A stretch of DNA of 64,000 bases from Paenibacillus durus ATCC 35681 (GCF_000993825.1 NZ_CP011114.1:4216001-4280000), one strand, 5' to 3'; counted from the first letter of the stretch, positions 10,713 to 19,713 are shown. The notes: generated by a model from the letters alone, not told the origin. Numbers and translations: made by a program.

Positions 10713-11746
10713 CGGTCTCTTCCTTTCTCACGCTTCGCTCTGTCCTGAACCCATTTTCTTTTCTTTCTCAGTGAACCCCATTCCGCAAAAAAACTCCCCC
10801 AAGCCTTGAACAAACCCGGCTCCTTCAGCAGCATATATCCGTGAGCGGCGATTTCGTAAGGGAGAGACAATAGAACCGTTCGGAGCATGGTCCGGACCGG
10901 CTCATTTTTAAAAATCATCTTATACCGGTTAATGTAAGAGATTCTCCGGATAAACAGGGGCTTCCCGCTGCGGCCCAATGCTTTCCAGCCCCGTTCATGG
11001 TACCCTATCGCATCCGCGTCGTAATACGCTTTCCAGCCCAGCAGCCGCGCCCGCCACGCCACATCAACATCTTCCTTATAGGCAAAAAAATCCGCGTCAA
11101 AAAACTCCCCGTTCACGCTGATCTCCTCAATCATCCGCCGTGAATACATCGCCGCCGCGCCCGATACGCCGAACACCTCGCCCGACTCCAGCCAATTCTC
11201 CGCCGGCTCCCCTGCTCCCCGGTCAAAAGCCCTGCGCGCCTTATTCATCCGCAGCCCCGTACTGTCCACCGTCCCCGGGTCCACCTTGAATAGCAGCTTT
11301 CCGGTGGCACTGCCGATTCCGGGATCGGCTTCCATCCGCGCAACCAGCCTGGACACATAATCCGGCGCCAGCGTAACATCGGGATTCAGCACCAGCACGT
11401 AATCGGCATCGCTCACGGCAATCGCCTGATTGTGGGCGGGGGTGAAGCCGGTATTGGATTTATTTTGCAGGAGGTAGAGAGGGAATAATGGGTGTTCAGT
11501 TCGGGTAGCTGGAGTTTCCGTATGAGTATGAGTAACGCCCGACGCCGGCTTTTCGGTTAATCCGAATTCAATAGCAACTTTGTACCTCGATTGAATCCGC
11601 TCCACCGTATGGTCACTTGAAGCGTTATCCACTATGATGATTTTTTCTATCGGATAATCCTGCCGGAACCCGGCTTCCAGACAATCGATAATATCCTCTT
11701 CGCTGTTGTAGGTTACGATATGTATACTTACGGTTTTGTTGGTCAT
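10709..11746 (-). CDS. GT2 glycosyltransferase
   Basis: This 345-residue GT2 enzyme begins VSIHIVTYNSEEDIIDCLEA, with IIVDNASSDHT near residues 36-46 and the metal-binding LVLNPDVTL. A central ADFFAYKEDVDVAWRARL motif marks the acceptor side, and a hydrophobic segment lies near 275-305. The pattern is rhamnosyltransferase-like. An insertion near residues 60-85, rich in Thr and His, separates the donor motifs and may be a flexible loop. No Shine-Dalgarno sequence is visible upstream; a TATAAT lies only six bases before the ATG, so the message may be leaderless. The chorismate mutase gene follows with a four-base overlap. Confidence 0.86.
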   Translation of the reverse strand: MTNKTVSIHIVTYNSEEDIIDCLEAGFRQDYPIEKIIIVDNASSDHTVERIQSRYKVAIEFGLTEKPASGVTHTHTETPATRTEHPLFPLYLLQNKSNTGFTPAHNQAIAVSDADYVLVLNPDVTLAPDYVSRLVARMEADPGIGSATGKLLFKVDPGTVDSTGLRMNKARRAFDRGAGEPAENWLESGEVFGVSGAAAMYSRRMIEEISVNGEFFDADFFAYKEDVDVAWRARLLGWKAYYDADAIGYHERGWKALGRSGKPLFIRRISYINRYKMIFKNEPVRTMLRTVLLSLPYEIAAHGYMLLKEPGLFKAWGSFFAEWGSLRKKRKWVQDRAKREKGRDR

Positions 11747-11752
11747 AAGGCC

Positions 11753-11758
11753 ATTATA
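11753..11758 (-). promoter_or_regulatory. -10 box placed for a leaderless start
   Basis: A perfect TATAAT ends six bases before the ATG of the 10709-11746 gene, within the palindrome CCATTATAATGG. A weak TTTAAG lies 17 bases upstream. A start 6-8 bases after the -10 would fall on or beside the ATG. Confidence 0.5.
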
Positions 11759-11874
11759 ATGGAAAACCGATGATCCTTAAACAGGAAGAAACGGCTGTCG
11801 GCGTCTTAGTTAAGACACTGATACGTCCTTTCGTCGATGTATAAGTCCGCAGCTTACGTAGTCTAATATTCTAA

Positions 11875-11911
11875 CAAAAAAACTCCCGGCCCGACTTGCA
11901 GACCGAGAGTT
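11875..11911 (-). terminator. Rho-independent terminator after rfbD
   Basis: An 11-bp stem (AACTC plus TCGGTC-type pairs, two of them G-U) is followed on the minus strand by seven Ts. It lies 16 bases past the rfbD stop. Confidence 0.88.
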
Positions 11912-11926
11912 CTAGGCTTCCTTATA

Positions 11927-12796
11927 CTAATCCCGCAGTTCAGTCAAGAATGCCTTAAGACCTTCCCGCCAAGGCCGCAAATCCTGCAGACCGTTCGTCC
12001 GGATCGACAAATGCTCCATCACCGAATTGCGCGGACGCGGAGCCGGGCGTGGAAACTGTTCCGTCGTACATGGCTCCAGCTTAGCGGTAAACTTAAGCCC
12101 CAGAATTTCCTCCGCCTCAGCAAAAATCGCCTGGGTGAACTCATACCACGTACAAACCTCAGTATTGGAGACATGGTAAATACCATACTTTTCCGTCCCG
12201 ATCAATTCCAGCAGAAAATTCGCCAAATCCACCGTATACGTTGGTGATCCTTTTTGGTCATCCACGACCTGCAGCACCGGTTTTTCCTGGCCAAATTTCA
12301 GCATCGTTTTGACAAAATTATTCCCGTACTTTCCATACACCCACGAGGTGCGGACGATAAAATACTTGGACGACAAGGTCTGCACCAGAATTTCCCCGGC
12401 TCGTTTGGACTTGCCGTAGATACTCTTAGGGTCGGTGTTGTCGTATTCATGATACGGCTGGCTTCCTTGTCCGTCGAACACATAATCCGTACTGATATAG
12501 ACCAGCTTGGCTCCGGCCTTCTCCGATGCGAGCGCAACATTGCGCGTCCCCACAGCATTGATCAAGTATGCAGCGTCAACATCCGTCTCTGCAGCGTCAA
12601 CATCCGTATGCGCGGCGCAGTGAATGACTGCCTCTGGGCCAAATTCTCCAATAACCTTGCCGCACTGGTCAAGATCGGTAATATCCATCTCCTGCCGGTC
12701 GCAGGCCAGCACCTCATACCCCCGGCTTTCCAGCAGCAGCACCACATCACGGCCGAGCTGTCCCGCCGCCCCCGTTACAAGAACCTTCGCTGCCAT
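11927..12796 (-). CDS. rfbD: dTDP-4-dehydrorhamnose reductase
   Basis: RmlD carries out the last step of dTDP-L-rhamnose synthesis, the NAD(P)H-dependent reduction of dTDP-4-keto-L-rhamnose. This 289-residue short-chain dehydrogenase has the nucleotide-binding VTGAAGQLGRDV at its N-terminus, CAAHTDVDAAE near residue 60, the STDYVFDG motif and the catalytic YGKSKRAGE (Tyr-x3-Lys). TSWVYG and SNTEVCTWYEF follow. The start ATG overlaps the stop of rfbB by one base (TAATG), so the two are coupled. A direct repeat of CAACATCCGT at 12587 and 12598 gives the VDAAETDVDAAY duplication in the protein. Confidence 0.95.
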   Translation of the reverse strand: MAAKVLVTGAAGQLGRDVVLLLESRGYEVLACDRQEMDITDLDQCGKVIGEFGPEAVIHCAAHTDVDAAETDVDAAYLINAVGTRNVALASEKAGAKLVYISTDYVFDGQGSQPYHEYDNTDPKSIYGKSKRAGEILVQTLSSKYFIVRTSWVYGKYGNNFVKTMLKFGQEKPVLQVVDDQKGSPTYTVDLANFLLELIGTEKYGIYHVSNTEVCTWYEFTQAIFAEAEEILGLKFTAKLEPCTTEQFPRPAPRPRNSVMEHLSIRTNGLQDLRPWREGLKAFLTELRD

Positions 12797-13818
12797 TACA
12801 GGGCATCCCCCAAGCGGCTGCCGTATTGTTTTTCAGCATACTTCTGGTACTCTCCGGACTGAATGCGGGTCCACCATTCTTTATTATTCAAATACCATTG
12901 GATCGTTTCCTTGATCCCCGTCTCAAACGTATGCTTCGGCTTCCAGCCCAGCTCGTTCATAATCTTCGTTGGGTCAATACCGTAGCGGCGATCATGCCCC
13001 GGACGGTCCTGCACATACGTAATTAGCGATTCTGGCTTGCCCAGCTCCTGTAAAATCGTCTTAACAATATGCACATTCGTCCGCTCATTATTGCCACCGA
13101 TGTTGTACACTTCGCCCAGCACACCTTTGTGAATGACCAGATCGATCGCGCTGCAATGATCCTCCACATAGAGCCAATCGCGAATGTTTAAGCCATCGCC
13201 GTACACCGGCAGAGCCCCGTCAGCCAAAGCGCGGGAGATCATCAGCGGAATGAGCTTCTCTGGAAACTGGTAAGGACCATAGTTATTCGAGCAGCGCGTA
13301 ATATTAACCGGCAGACCGAACGTTTCATGATAAGCGCGTACCAGCAAATCCCCGCCCGCCTTGCTGGCGGAATAGGGGCTGTTCGGCGTCAGCGGCGTCT
13401 CTTCCGTGAACAGACCGGTCGCCCCAAGCGTACCGTACACCTCGTCGGTCGATACCTGTACAAACTTGGTGACCTTATGCTTTTTCGCCGCGTCCAGCAG
13501 CACCTGAGTCCCGAGCACATTCGTCTTCACAAACACATCCGGCTCCAAAATACTCCGGTCCACATGCGACTCCGCCGCAAAATTCACGACCACGTCGACA
13601 CCTTGGCCAATCAAAGCGTCCATCGCCTGAACGTCTGTGATATCCGCTTTAACGAACGTGTAATTCGGATGATTTTCGACCGATTTCAAATTTTCCAAGT
13701 TGCCTGCATACGTGAGCGCATCCACATTTACGATTTGGTAATCGGGATGCTGCTGAAGCATATAGATAACAAAATTGCTTCCGATAAAGCCGGCTCCGCC
13801 GGTGATGAGCAGTTTCAT
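12796..13818 (-). CDS. rfbB: dTDP-glucose 4,6-dehydratase
   Basis: RmlB converts dTDP-glucose to dTDP-4-keto-6-deoxyglucose, the second step of dTDP-rhamnose synthesis. It is an extended short-chain dehydrogenase of 340 residues beginning MKLLITGGAGFIGSNF. The signature NFAAESHVDRSI, the STDEVYG motif, the catalytic YSASKAGGD and RCSNNYGPYQFPEKLIP are all present. The start at 13818 was preferred over an upstream in-frame ATG (13842) because AAGGTGG lies about 7 bases before it. It is the first gene of rfbB-rfbD, with a promoter about 100 bases upstream. rmlA and rmlC lie 17 kb away on the other strand, so the rml set is split. Confidence 0.96.
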   Translation of the reverse strand: MKLLITGGAGFIGSNFVIYMLQQHPDYQIVNVDALTYAGNLENLKSVENHPNYTFVKADITDVQAMDALIGQGVDVVVNFAAESHVDRSILEPDVFVKTNVLGTQVLLDAAKKHKVTKFVQVSTDEVYGTLGATGLFTEETPLTPNSPYSASKAGGDLLVRAYHETFGLPVNITRCSNNYGPYQFPEKLIPLMISRALADGALPVYGDGLNIRDWLYVEDHCSAIDLVIHKGVLGEVYNIGGNNERTNVHIVKTILQELGKPESLITYVQDRPGHDRRYGIDPTKIMNELGWKPKHTFETGIKETIQWYLNNKEWWTRIQSGEYQKYAEKQYGSRLGDAL

Positions 13819-13919
13819 GGGTAACCACCTTTTGATTTTCACTAAGTGTTGCTTAATAAAGCATAGTCAAATCATTGTATAACTTTTGTCCAAAATCCAT
13901 CATATATAAACTTGTAATT

Positions 13920-13949
13920 ATTATATGCATTATTACCAATCATTGTCAC
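13920..13949 (-). promoter_or_regulatory. Sigma-A promoter for rfbB-rfbD
   Basis: On the minus strand GTGACA (13944-13949) is followed after 18 bases by a perfect TATAAT (13920-13925). About 100 bases of leader precede the rfbB ATG. Confidence 0.6.
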
Positions 13950-14001
13950 AATAAAATTGTACACACCAGTAGTCCACTGGCTAATTATTACTCTTTTGGG
14001 A

Positions 14002-14346
14002 TTAATAAATAGAAATTATGTACACCCCAATAACTATAATAATCATACCCATCCATTTCATAAATGATATTGGCTCATTAAATAATATGAAAGCAGCTAA
14101 AATCCCCAAAACATAAGCAATACTTTGAATTGGATAAGCTATGCTTAAGGGCACTCGAGAAAGAACAACAAACCAAACTAAAGTAGCCAAAACATATAAT
14201 AAAAGACCAAATATAATATAAGTATTAAAAATAGCCTTCCAAGCATTATTCAGGTTAACTCCACCTAATTTCTCCAATCCAATTTTAAATAAAACTTGTC
14301 CAGATACTAACATAAGAACATTTAGAGTAAGATACACTATGTTCAT
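14002..14346 (-). CDS. SMR/EamA-type small membrane transporter, probable lipid-sugar flippase
   Basis: This 114-residue protein has four predicted membrane helices (about residues 2-22, 40-62, 70-90 and 95-113). The LSRVPLSIAYPIQS motif is typical of the SMR/EamA superfamily, including the ArnE/ArnF flippases. In this setting, last in a row with a DPM1-like GT2 and a DUF2142 membrane protein, it may flip an undecaprenyl-phosphate-linked sugar to the outer face. That role is inferred from position and fold. Small-molecule efflux is the alternative. The DNA is AT-rich like its neighbours, and no strong ribosome binding site stands close to the ATG; a GAGGTGAT sequence lies about 25 bases upstream. 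Confidence 0.75.
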   Translation of the reverse strand: MNIVYLTLNVLMLVSGQVLFKIGLEKLGGVNLNNAWKAIFNTYIIFGLLLYVLATLVWFVVLSRVPLSIAYPIQSIAYVLGILAAFILFNEPISFMKWMGMIIIVIGVYIISIY

Positions 14347-14381
14347 ATTGTTTGACCGTAACGTAAGATCACCTCATATAA

Positions 14382-14735
14382 TTAGTTCTTCTTCATTTTC
14401 TCAATTTCATTTTTTAATAATCCTACTTCCTGCGATATCTGTCTTAATTTATTTGCTAAATTAGAAATTGATACAGTAAGGCTGAAAATTATTATAAGAG
14501 CGCTTAGTATACCTAACAGAAATACAAAGTTTGAAGGTGTCTCAAAGCCGAAGGCTTGGGTAAAATAAAATGCTATTCCGGGAAAAATAGACACTATTAA
14601 CATCAAAAAAACCAAAAAAATCCAAAGTAATGCATAACGAAGTTGGAGCTCATATTTTTTTATCATATTTATTAATAGAAACAAAAGTAAAATGGATAAA
14701 ACTATTAAAGTTATTTGAAGTTTAAATGGAAACAT
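14382..14735 (-). CDS. DUF2304-like small membrane protein
   Basis: A 117-residue protein has three membrane helices (about residues 7-22, 33-52 and 68-90) and then a charged coiled-coil tail (NLANKLRQISQEVGLLKNEIEKMKKN). The size, three-helix pattern and coiled coil match the DUF2304 family, which is very often encoded beside DPM1-like glycosyltransferases, as here (10 bases from the next gene). A scaffold or anchoring role for the GT2 is plausible but unproven. The ribosome binding site GAGGGAG is well placed before the ATG. Confidence 0.7.
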   Translation of the reverse strand: MFPFKLQITLIVLSILLLFLLINMIKKYELQLRYALLWIFLVFLMLIVSIFPGIAFYFTQAFGFETPSNFVFLLGILSALIIIFSLTVSISNLANKLRQISQEVGLLKNEIEKMKKN

Positions 14736-14745
14736 TTATTCTCCC

Positions 14746-15447
14746 TCAATTTATCTGTTTTTTTCTAGTGGAGTCTATAACAATTGCAATTGTTACTTTA
14801 ATCATATAATAGAAAGATTTAAAAGCTCTAATAGAAGATTTCCCACCATTTCGCTCTCTCATTTTGACCGGCACTTCTGTTATTCTGTAACCATTTCTGC
14901 TAAGAGCCATAATCGATTCTGGTTCGGGATAATCAGTCGGATAATTTTCCGCAAAAAAATTAATAATTTTTTTATTGCATGCTCTAAAGCCTGAAGTAGG
15001 ATCACTTACTTGAGTCTTTGTCAGCATTCTTAAAAGCATGGAGAAATAGACAATCCCTACTCGTCTTATACCAGATGACTGAAAACCTTCCCTCTTCAAG
15101 AATCTGGTACCAATTGAAAAATCCGCCTCTCCTTTTACAAGAGGACTTATGAGTTCGCTAATGTAACTAGGATCGTGCTGTCCATCCCCATCAATTTGCA
15201 CGGCTATATCATATGCTTTTGCTTTGGCATACAAATAACCTGTCTGAACCGCACCCCCTATGCCTAGATTGCAGGGTAAATCAATGACATTTACATTTTC
15301 TTCCTTGCAAAGCTGCGACGTCTTATCTTTGGAACAATCGTTAATAATAATAATGTCCAGTTGATCAGAGTAGGCAGACAACTCATTAATCAGTTGTTTT
15401 ATGTTTGATTCTTCGTTGTAGCAAGGTATAATCCCTAATACTTTCAA
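14746..15447 (-). CDS. DPM1-like GT2, polyprenyl-phosphate sugar synthase
   Basis: This GT2 protein of about 233 residues begins LKVLGIIPCYNEESNIKQLI. The donor-binding DIIIINDCSKDKT follows, then QIDGDGQHDP (DxD-type metal site) near 87-96, GTRFLKREG, and SDPTSGFRACNKK. These are hallmarks of dolichol/undecaprenyl-phosphate mannose or glucose synthases (DPM1, GtrB without the two C-terminal helices). It should make an undecaprenyl-phosphate sugar used on the outer face. A TTG at 15447 is the likely start: AGGTG lies about 6 bases before it, and an in-frame GTG (15456) falls inside that site. DUF2304 and SMR-type genes follow at once. Confidence 0.85.
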   Translation of the reverse strand: MKVLGIIPCYNEESNIKQLINELSAYSDQLDIIIINDCSKDKTSQLCKEENVNVIDLPCNLGIGGAVQTGYLYAKAKAYDIAVQIDGDGQHDPSYISELISPLVKGEADFSIGTRFLKREGFQSSGIRRVGIVYFSMLLRMLTKTQVSDPTSGFRACNKKIINFFAENYPTDYPEPESIMALSRNGYRITEVPVKMRERNGGKSSIRAFKSFYYMIKVTIAIVIDSTRKKQIN

Positions 15448-15463
15448 ATATTTCACCTCTTAG

Positions 15464-16900
15464 TTAAACTACTGGGATCCAGTATCTTATTAATATGATC
15501 AGGATCGTCAATATCATTGAAAAAACAATGAAGTGGGGCACTAAAAAACTGATTTTGTTTGATAGACTATTTATAAATTTATTTTGGGACGAAAAGTTGT
15601 TCTTAAAAATAATGAGCATAGTAATTGAGATAGGAATAAAGTAACGGCCTTGAACGCCCGTGACCAAAGCAGCACCCACTCCACCCATACCGTCCAAGGA
15701 TGTCCAAATCGCATAAAGTGCTGTTTCTATTAAAATAATTACTATAAAGCTGAGTGTAAAGCTAAACACCTTCAACTTGATTCTAACCGAAAATTCGGTA
15801 TTATCAAAAAACGCAGAAATAATGATAGCTGCAAAATAAAGAATCAAAAATAAATAAGGGTAATTTGTATCCAGCCATCCTAAATCTCCAACAAAGCCAA
15901 CAAAGTAAAATTTAAGGCTACTCTTAAATGTATTGAATAAAATCTCAGCGTATTGAAAAGGTGAATGCAAAATAAATTTAATTTGATCCAAAGAGTGATT
16001 ATCCGAGACAGCTTTTGCTTTATGAAGCAAGGTGTTCGTAAGCCCACTCCATAATAACAAGGATATTACACCTGCGGCAATCATCGAAGAAATAAAAATG
16101 ATTTTAGCTTTCTTATTACGGAATTTTGTGACAGGAATAAAAAGAGTTAGAAGAAATAAAGGGTAGTAAACTTGTTTAAATTGAATAATTACTATTGAAA
16201 AAATTAAGAAAAACAAAAATAATCTTCTATCAATAACCGTAATTTTTGTATCTATACATATTCTTAGCACAAACGCCACAAACAAGAAAATTGTACTTAT
16301 TATAACGCAGTCATAGCTTAACGAAGAAGCAAGACTAAAGGTCATGGGCATCAATGTGATTAGTAATAATGCATTTTTCAATATTGGTATTATTTTCAAA
16401 GAGAAGTAACACATGACTAAATAAAATATTAAATTAAATACACGTCCTATGTATAAATAATTTATAGGAGATATGCTTTGGTTAAACCCGAATAGCGGAT
16501 TGTCTACGGTCACTTTCAAAATAAACATCCCTAAAGATTGAGGGATGAACAAGATCGGATTAGCTTGAGATGTCGAATATTGTATAAAAACAGATTGTCC
16601 CTTATCCACTTCCAAATGAGAAGAGAAGTACTGGCTCTTATAGCTGTACTTGGCATCCATATTCCCAATCAGGTATCTTAGACTGTCTTCGAAATCCACG
16701 ATTGATTTGGATATATAGTTTCCAATTTCTCCGTTTGGGCCAACTTCAGGGAAAAAGTGCATATTAGAAACTAGATATGCTTTTTTAAAGTGGCTGTCTT
16801 CATCGGGTGATTGCAGCGGTGGTACTAAAAAGACCAGTAACAATCCAAAAATGAGACCTATCGATAAAAATATATTTTCAATTTTATAGCGTCCAAACAC
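15464..16900 (-). CDS. DUF2142-type polytopic membrane protein, possible GT-C glycosyltransferase
   Basis: A 478-residue protein with about 11 hydrophobic segments. A first helix and then a loop carrying PPLQSPDEDSHFKKAYL (residues ~26-42) match the DUF2142 signature; an acidic pair in the first outer loop is also the hallmark of GT-C enzymes that use lipid-phosphate sugars. Placed between a DPM1-like synthase and an SMR-type flippase, it could be the transferase that adds a side sugar to the exported glycan, as GtrC-type enzymes do. This is inference. The start is a GTG with GGAGG 7 bases upstream. The gene is AT-rich, unlike the flanking rml and galU genes. Confidence 0.75.
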   Translation of the reverse strand: MFGRYKIENIFLSIGLIFGLLLVFLVPPLQSPDEDSHFKKAYLVSNMHFFPEVGPNGEIGNYISKSIVDFEDSLRYLIGNMDAKYSYKSQYFSSHLEVDKGQSVFIQYSTSQANPILFIPQSLGMFILKVTVDNPLFGFNQSISPINYLYIGRVFNLIFYLVMCYFSLKIIPILKNALLLITLMPMTFSLASSLSYDCVIISTIFLFVAFVLRICIDTKITVIDRRLFLFFLIFSIVIIQFKQVYYPLFLLTLFIPVTKFRNKKAKIIFISSMIAAGVISLLLWSGLTNTLLHKAKAVSDNHSLDQIKFILHSPFQYAEILFNTFKSSLKFYFVGFVGDLGWLDTNYPYLFLILYFAAIIISAFFDNTEFSVRIKLKVFSFTLSFIVIILIETALYAIWTSLDGMGGVGAALVTGVQGRYFIPISITMLIIFKNNFSSQNKFINSLSNKISFLVPHFIVFSMILTILIILIRYWIPVV

Positions 16901-16921
16901 TAGAATGCCTCCAGACCCTTA

Positions 16922-17488
16922 TTAAAAAATTCTTTTTAAATAGTCAGTGACGACAACAAATATATTTCGATCATAGTATACTTTCATTGTAAGATCACCG
17001 GATTGCTGTTTGCCGTTTACATATAAAGTTCCGTCTTTGTAATTATCATCTTGACTGGCGTAGACAGTAATAGAACTTCCCTGCTTGCCATTTGGAGATT
17101 TGATATAAACATAATATTCTTTGTTTTTAGAAAGTTTTATAGGAGGGAATCGAAAATCAAAAAATTCATTATCAATAATACTATTCGCCTTCACGCTGGT
17201 TTGGTATATGTCATTCTCTTCCCCGAACTTCCTTATTCCTAACACTAGATCTCCGTCATTTTGTCTCATGAACGAGCCTAATTTAATAGAAACTCCACAC
17301 AAGTTATTTTGGTTGTAGACAAAAGATTGCCCGAACTCCATTTCTGCTGTTAGTTCACTCAAAGTAAGATCATCATGATTTTGCTCCATGCTCTCTCTTA
17401 CTACTCCTGCATTGCCCAAATACGTATTGATCAGATATAAAGCAACTATAAAAAGAAGCAGCAGCTTAAACGATTTCCATTTTTTCAT
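16922..17488 (-). CDS. Membrane-anchored beta-rich protein of unknown function
   Basis: I do not recognise a named family. The 188-residue product has one N-terminal membrane helix (about residues 7-22) and then a beta-rich, probably extracellular domain. Patterns such as FGQSFVYNQNNLCGVSIKLG and EYYVYIKSPNG resemble jelly-roll domains found beside large membrane glycosyltransferases. A start at 17488 is favoured by GAGGATC five bases upstream. This puts the first 23 bases inside the 3' end of the upstream glycosyltransferase gene, so the two are translationally coupled. An accessory role for the DUF2142 protein that follows is suggested only by order. Confidence 0.65.
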   Translation of the reverse strand: MKKWKSFKLLLLFIVALYLINTYLGNAGVVRESMEQNHDDLTLSELTAEMEFGQSFVYNQNNLCGVSIKLGSFMRQNDGDLVLGIRKFGEENDIYQTSVKANSIIDNEFFDFRFPPIKLSKNKEYYVYIKSPNGKQGSSITVYASQDDNYKDGTLYVNGKQQSGDLTMKVYYDRNIFVVVTDYLKRIF

Positions 17489-19700
17489 ATAGATCCTCAT
17501 ATACTTTTAATGATTTATGGTTATATCCATATAGTTCAAGAATATTATTTATTAAATTCCCCCATTCTCTTCCCTTGGCTGTTTCCAAACCGTATTTCAG
17601 CAGTTTTTTTCTCAATTCACTGTCTTGGCATACAGCTTTGATCTTTTGCAGGGCATCCTCAATATTCCCTTGTTCATATAACAGGCAATTCCCCCCGTTT
17701 TTCAAGTATTCAATATTCCCTGCGTTTGGAGCAACAATAGATATACCGCCGGTAGCCATCATTTCCAACGGAGGGTATGAGAAGCTCTCGAGCTTGCTTG
17801 ACTTCAAAAGGATATCGCAACTTCCATATACCTCACCGACTTTGTCATAAGGAACTTTATTGAAGAATTTATCAACACGATACCATTCTTTAGGCTCCCC
17901 ATTGTATGACAGGTACCAGATTTCGAAATGTTCCTGGTCTAATTGGTTAACGATTTTAAAGCTTTCATCTACATTTTTATAATGATCTTTGGAATTCCCT
18001 TCAACCAGAATTCTTACTTTTTTGCCGGGTTCAAATTTACGCTCTTTATACCGGAATAGGGAAAGATCAAGTCCGTTAGGTGCGAACTTTACTTCCTTTC
18101 CGAACTCCTCCTTCAACCAATCTTCGCACCATTTGGAGATCGTAATATATTTAATATTGTTGAAAGAATTGTATGTCAGATTGGCCATTACTCTTGAATA
18201 ATTGCCTACCTCATAAAAGTCTGTTTCAAAGTTTTGGACCAGATACAATTTCTCGCCGATCTTGGGGTAAATGTTTAAGAACGATATTGTTGTCCACAAC
18301 GTAGCAACACATTTATCAAAAAGCCCATGGAAAGAGTGGCGATGATAGGAGATAACATTTATTTCCCCATCTTTATTGATAATATTATCATCGTCTTCGC
18401 TCATGGATATAATCGAAACATCTTTTCCTGCATCTCTAAGAATATTGGCATGTTTGATAACTACATTTACCCCACCGCTAATCTGTGTAGAGGGAAGAAC
18501 AAAGGCAATGTTTTCAGCTAGGCGAGAATGGATAAATTGAAACAATTGGCAACCTGATCTGGCGGTCATCCACTTTTGGCTCACCGCTTTAAATGCATTC
18601 TCAGCAAGACTTTTTCTTAAACTCTCTTTTTCAATCAGTTCGGAAAGATGTTTTTCCCATTCCTCTTCATTATTGCACAAGACCCCGGTCTCCAGGTGAT
18701 TCATAACTTCTTTAAATGCTCCGACATTACTGGCGATTGTCGGCACTTTGACAAAGGCCGCTTCCATCCATTTATTTTCAGATTTAGCTTCGTTGAAAAC
18801 AGTATCCACCAAGGGTGCCAAGTTTATGTCGACGCTTCTAATCAGTTCGGGGAGTCTTTCCCACTTCGTAAACTTCTCGGCAATGATCCGATCTTTATAT
18901 TTTTCCAGCGGTTCAGGCACATCCAGGAAGCCAACGATCTTCAAATAAACATTTTCGTATTTCCCCATCATGGTAACTATAGGTTGCAGTATTAAATCAA
19001 AATCCTCATTATGAGTAATACTTCCGCTAAAATAACCCAGAATGACCCGGCCCTTATTTACAGGAGAAGGAAGGTTCTCGATCGCTGTATAAGATAACTC
19101 AACCATTTTCTCAGAAGCTACATTTCGGTTAATGAATACTTCCTTCACGTAAGGCTGCAATTCGGCGGCTAACCGGCCTGTTGTAGTAATGGCATAATCG
19201 CACATGGAGAGAGTTAACCGCGTTCGGTTAACACCATCCATATAAGCATCCATTTCAGCTTGGCTAAAGCTCTTTAAATGACGGATATCCTTCACATATT
19301 TGTAGTCAATGACTAAATCATCAATATCAAAAAAGACGGTTTTATTAAAATACTTCGCTTTATTGATGAAGTTGCCTATCAATTCAGTATGAGGACAACG
19401 GAAAAATACAAATGCTCTATAGTAGCCCACAGACTCCATGGTCAGATTTTCATAATAAATCGTATCACAGGAATAGCCATTAAAATGCAGCTGTTCAATC
19501 TGGTGATCCACCCGGTAACGCTGAGGGTGCGGTAGCGTGCATCCATTAATAAACAAGACATCTTTATAGGCTATATTATGGGCGCTCCCGGTTTTAAGCA
19601 GCCTCTTTTTAGTGTATTTATACGACTTCCTCATCAAACTATTAAAACCCTCGTATTTAACTACTGAAATAGACTTTCGAATCAAATTTGAAACTCCCAC
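17466..19700 (-). CDS. Two-domain GT-B glycosyltransferase, C-terminus WsaF-like
   Basis: About 744 residues with two successive glycosyltransferase halves. The first (to about residue 400) has a GT4-like end (LGYFSGSITHNEDFD, EAKSENKWMEAAF, PTIASNVGAFKEV). The second begins LPSTQISGGVNVVIKHANIL, with PNGLDLSLF, LVEGNSKDHYKNV and the nucleotide-sugar loop SKLESFSYPPLEMMATGG. The second half resembles rhamnosyltransferase WsaF of S-layer glycan synthesis. A GTG at 19700 is the likely start: AAAGGATGG lies just before it, and earlier in-frame starts would lie inside the upstream GT2 gene. It may add two sugars in a row. The donor is not certain, but dTDP-rhamnose is made nearby. Confidence 0.82.
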   Translation of the reverse strand: MGVSNLIRKSISVVKYEGFNSLMRKSYKYTKKRLLKTGSAHNIAYKDVLFINGCTLPHPQRYRVDHQIEQLHFNGYSCDTIYYENLTMESVGYYRAFVFFRCPHTELIGNFINKAKYFNKTVFFDIDDLVIDYKYVKDIRHLKSFSQAEMDAYMDGVNRTRLTLSMCDYAITTTGRLAAELQPYVKEVFINRNVASEKMVELSYTAIENLPSPVNKGRVILGYFSGSITHNEDFDLILQPIVTMMGKYENVYLKIVGFLDVPEPLEKYKDRIIAEKFTKWERLPELIRSVDINLAPLVDTVFNEAKSENKWMEAAFVKVPTIASNVGAFKEVMNHLETGVLCNNEEEWEKHLSELIEKESLRKSLAENAFKAVSQKWMTARSGCQLFQFIHSRLAENIAFVLPSTQISGGVNVVIKHANILRDAGKDVSIISMSEDDDNIINKDGEINVISYHRHSFHGLFDKCVATLWTTISFLNIYPKIGEKLYLVQNFETDFYEVGNYSRVMANLTYNSFNNIKYITISKWCEDWLKEEFGKEVKFAPNGLDLSLFRYKERKFEPGKKVRILVEGNSKDHYKNVDESFKIVNQLDQEHFEIWYLSYNGEPKEWYRVDKFFNKVPYDKVGEVYGSCDILLKSSKLESFSYPPLEMMATGGISIVAPNAGNIEYLKNGGNCLLYEQGNIEDALQKIKAVCQDSELRKKLLKYGLETAKGREWGNLINNILELYGYNHKSLKVYEDLYEKMEIV

Positions 19701-19713
19701 TTTTACCCATCCT

